Positions 61,359 through 64,000 of a DNA stretch of 64,000 nucleotides are shown here, one piece after another. Where the stretch lies: positions 474,501-538,500 of the forward strand of contig JAPJBO010000025.1 in the NCBI GenBank assembly GCA_030068145.1. Reading direction: 5' to 3'. Under the pieces are notes generated by a model. It worked only from the letters and a program-made list of their open reading frames with translations. It searched no databases and was not told the DNA's origin. Within the stretch, counting starts at the first letter, position 1, and each line of letters opens with the position of its first letter. Position numbers and translations under genes: made by a program. Origin of the DNA: Diplonema papillatum (taxonomy: Eukaryota; Euglenozoa; Diplonemea; Diplonemida; Diplonemidae).

Positions 61359-62143
61359 GGCGGCTTAGGCGATCACTCAGGAGTTTCTGCTCTTCGTATT
61401 GTCTGACGAGAACTGCCTAGAAGAAAGGGAGAAGTAAGAACACGTCTTTGTAACTGATAGCACTAGCGCAAGGGAATGTTGAGTGACTGCCTTAACCCGG
61501 GGAAACGAGCTTGGGCGAGGTCACCTTGATTTTTCTTTGAACCAACCACACCCTGAAGGCTGTGTGAAGTTCTCTAATCGACTTTTTCGTGGTGCATCAA
61601 CTCCCTCAGTGAAACTGTGAGCGCTCGGAAGGTTTCATAGCGCGTAGCCCTGCTGCGTGGACATGCTGACCTCTGTGAGCCCCACACAAGATTGGGCCTT
61701 TGCCAGAAACCCTGCAAATCAGCAGCCAACCTCAAAGAATCTTACCACTCGAAGTTTCAACCTCCGACGCACACTTCAAACACACACAAAGAGGCTGTAT
61801 TAGCCCTATTCTGACGGGGCACCTGCAGATTATTTCTGAGTTGTCTGCGACATGGGAATACCCACTGACCTTGCGTCGATTTTCTAACTGTCATAGGTGA
61901 CGAATTTCTGGCCTCCGAGAGCGGCATTGGGAAGACACGTCACAAATTGTTTCATTCCATATTTCTTTTGGAGTTTCTTGGTGCCCCCGGCGCACATCCT
62001 AAGCACCGGAGAAAAAAAGCCGATTGAACTGGACATAGATAGGGTCGGTCTCTGACTCCCTATACACCTACCGTTGTTCGCAATCTGTGTCTAAAGTGTT
62101 TGCCCAAACAAACAGGAACACCCTTCAAAAGGACACGGCAAAA
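61359..62143. other. Intergenic / 5' region of the prenyl synthase gene
   Basis: About 785 bp. No obvious core promoter or shared leader motif. No other gene. Confidence 0.4.
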
Positions 62144-63079
62144 ATGAGCGCGAAAATGGATAAAGCCGAAGAGCAGTCGATGCAGGCCATAATGGCGCCT
62201 TACGAACACATCGCGAAGATGCCCGGAAAAGGGATCCGGGGCAAGCTTGTTGACGCGTTCAACCTCTGGCTCCACATCGACGACGACAAGCTGTCCGGGA
62301 TCAAGGAAATCGTCGACAAGCTACACAATAGCTCGTTGATCATCGACGACATCCAGGATGAGAGCAAGCTCCGGAGGAGCATACCGGCTGCCCACACCAT
62401 CTTCGGCGTTCCTTTGACGCTGAACTCCGCCAACTACGTCTACTTCCTCGCACTCCAGGGCGTCTCCGATCTCGTTCCTGCAGACCGACCGGAACTGACC
62501 GCTCCGTTGCTGAAGTGTTTCACGGAGGAAATGATCCTCTTGCACCAAGGGCAAGGCGAGGACCTGCACTTCCGAGATGCGCGGGTGATCCCTTCTGTCG
62601 AGAGGTATCTCCGCATGGTGGACAACAAGACCGGCGGCCTGTTCCGGCTCACGGTGCGGCTCATGGAGGTGTTCTCGGAAGTGCAGCTGGATTACCTGCC
62701 CTTGCTCAAGCTGTTCGGACGGTACTTCCAGATCCTCGACGATTACCTGAATCTGCGGTCCGATGCGTACCACGTCGCGAAGTCGTTCTGCGAAGACATC
62801 ACCGAGGGGAAGTACTCCTTCATGGTCATCCACTCCCTTGCGCAGTGGACGCAGAAAGGCGACGAGCGGCTGCACCGCATCCTGCACCAGCACGCCGAAT
62901 CCGTTGACCTGAAGAAGTACGCGCTGTCGCTCATGGAGGAGACCGGGTCGTTCAAGCACACCGAGGACTACCTCCGCCAGCTCTACGACGACATCCGGTC
63001 GCAGATCTCGCGCCTGGGCGGCAACGATCCCCTCCAGAAGCTCGTGCACAAGCTCCACAACCAGCTTCCCGTCGGCTGA
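62144..63079 (+). CDS. GGPS1: Geranylgeranyl diphosphate synthase (type III)
   Basis: 311 residues from ATG 62144; the frame extends to a GTG at 62087 but MSAKMDKAEEQ is the first Met. Family motifs: GKGIRGKL near 28, the first Asp-rich motif DDIQD at 68-72, FARM-flanking RR at 77-78, QGQGEDLHFRD, KTGGLFRL, and the second Asp-rich motif DDYLN at 199-203, followed by KSFCEDITEGKYSFMVIHS, which is characteristic of the eukaryotic GGPS1 group. Length matches (about 300). It adds isopentenyl diphosphate to farnesyl diphosphate to make C20 GGPP for protein prenylation and other isoprenoids. No plastid or mitochondrial presequence is visible, so it is probably cytosolic. No introns. Confidence 0.92.
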   Translation: MSAKMDKAEEQSMQAIMAPYEHIAKMPGKGIRGKLVDAFNLWLHIDDDKLSGIKEIVDKLHNSSLIIDDIQDESKLRRSIPAAHTIFGVPLTLNSANYVYFLALQGVSDLVPADRPELTAPLLKCFTEEMILLHQGQGEDLHFRDARVIPSVERYLRMVDNKTGGLFRLTVRLMEVFSEVQLDYLPLLKLFGRYFQILDDYLNLRSDAYHVAKSFCEDITEGKYSFMVIHSLAQWTQKGDERLHRILHQHAESVDLKKYALSLMEETGSFKHTEDYLRQLYDDIRSQISRLGGNDPLQKLVHKLHNQLPVG

Positions 63080-63780
63080 GGTGGCTGGTGGTACCCCTAC
63101 CAGCCAACACACGGCGGTTTACCTCCGCCTCGTCCGGCGTTTGTTTGCGAATTGAGGTGCCAAGTTCTCCGATCCATTGCACGCTCTCCCTTTTGATGGC
63201 ACACGGCGTGTGTGACTCCGCATGCAAACACATGAATTGTTAACTGCGTTCTCATGCGCTCATACGTTTTGTCACGTTATACAGCTACGATACTGAGGTT
63301 CTGGGATGACTTTCGGGCCCCTGATGTGTCTTGGCTGCTTTTCAGGCATTTGGCACGTGCGGGCCCGGCTTTCCTCCGCATTGAGGCCGTCTCTTTTCTT
63401 TTTTACCAAACATGAAATGTTGGAGGAAATGAGAAGCTCGTCGGCGCAAACCGTGGCGGTTTCACTCGCGCCCTGAATGGATCCAGGTTTATGATCAGGC
63501 AATGCGTTCAATGAAAACATCTCTTCCCGTCACCATTAGTTTTGTATCAGCCGCGGTTGTGCGAGTGACGAGCGCTCATTTCTCCCTCGCTCCAGCCCAC
63601 TATCGTCAGATTTCCGGGAAAGTTTTGCGTTGTAGGCGAAACCGCAATTATTAAGGCGGGACATCAAGGTTGACGTGCAAAAGAAGGGTATTTGGGGACG
63701 CCGCTGCTTGAACTTCTCTGGGGCATGGATGCCTCTTTTGTTCCCCATTTCTCACCCATGGAGTGGAGATTGAAAACGGG
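63080..63780. other. 3' flank, no gene recognised
   Basis: About 700 bp with no supported gene. Confidence 0.4.
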
Positions 63781-63980
63781 AAATACTCGAGGGGCTGCCT
63801 TGTGCTCATTTCGAAGGAGGCTAGACCAATACGGGTCTCTTTTGTTGAACGCTTGCGCCCGCCACTAAACCCAGCTTTACCTGTGTTTCGTGTGGGCTAC
63901 AGCACATTTACCTCCTTTGATCTATCGCAATGGTAGTCTCCTCAAGCATTTCCTACAAAGCAGGTGCTTATACAAAAAAA
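63781..63980 (+). mobile_element. A-tailed SINE-like element, sense copy, near full length
   Basis: Starts near GGAAATACTCGAGGGGCTGC, passes through CGCCCGCCACTAAACCCAGC and GTGGGCTACAGCACATTTAC, and ends GCAGGTGCTTATAC with A7. It gives the best estimate of unit length, about 200 bp. Confidence 0.7.
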
Positions 63981-64000
63981 CTTTCGATTCTGGAGCCCGG

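Noticed and set aside
1..64000. Bacterial or plasmid origin with operons
   Set aside because: Introns, LINEs, SINE-like repeats, eukaryotic gene families, and no ribosome-binding sites or operon spacing.

Overview
The window is nuclear DNA of a unicellular eukaryote, most likely an alga or other flagellate protist. The evidence is GT-AG introns, GC-rich exons in a lower-GC background, eukaryote-only families (DPH4-type J protein, secretory disulfide isomerase, type III geranylgeranyl diphosphate synthase, cyclophilin), LINEs, SINE-like elements, MITE-like elements and a short fragment of the 5' end of 18S rRNA. I cannot fix the lineage. The region is gene-poor and repeat-rich; roughly a quarter is host coding sequence or an obvious duplicate of it.

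Layout. 1-1862: minus-strand, transposase-like gene running off the left edge. 3295-4232: small element with terminal inverted repeats. 4505-6341: two-exon membrane-anchored methyltransferase. 6.9-13.6 kb: repeats (two composite tRNA-headed elements with minisatellites, a hairpin-forming 22-bp satellite, SINE-like and MITE copies). 14.1-21.3 kb: about 14 near-identical 493-497-bp tandem copies of the leader and start of exon 1 of one gene, ending in the intact gene (20960-23087). 28.6-30.8 kb: a DPH4-like J-protein gene and an unknown gene. 30.8-40.6 kb: LINE copies, all on the minus strand, including a full-length element with two long ORFs. 40.7-43.3 kb: an unknown gene flanked by four partial copies of itself. 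44.2-46.6 kb: protein disulfide isomerase first exon, then a class III extradiol (LigB/DOPA) dioxygenase. 51.2-56.3 kb: a four-exon coiled-coil gene preceded by three partial copies of its own leader and exon 1. 59.7-60.5 kb: a cyclophilin with a PAN-like insertion. 62.1-63.1 kb: geranylgeranyl diphosphate synthase.

The most striking pattern is that unrelated genes have had their 5' end (leader plus part of exon 1) copied in tandem upstream of the intact gene. The leaders of three such loci share a motif, roughly GGTCGAAAgaCACcAATcTG followed at short distance by aCGGGATCgTCGGAAACaca. This may be a promoter or leader that promotes 5'-end amplification, or the scar of an undescribed duplication mechanism. 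The second is the LINE: its ORF2 carries OTU protease, APE endonuclease, reverse transcriptase and RNase H domains, its ORF1 ends in a Tudor/Agenet-like module, and its copies end in (AC)n and stand head to tail as though new copies insert into the (AC)n tails of old ones.

The host genes do not form a pathway. Predicted roles cover diphthamide synthesis, protein folding, isoprenoid synthesis, aromatic ring cleavage, methylation and, tentatively, axoneme or cytoskeleton. All exon-intron calls are from reading splice sites and phase; no transcript data were available.
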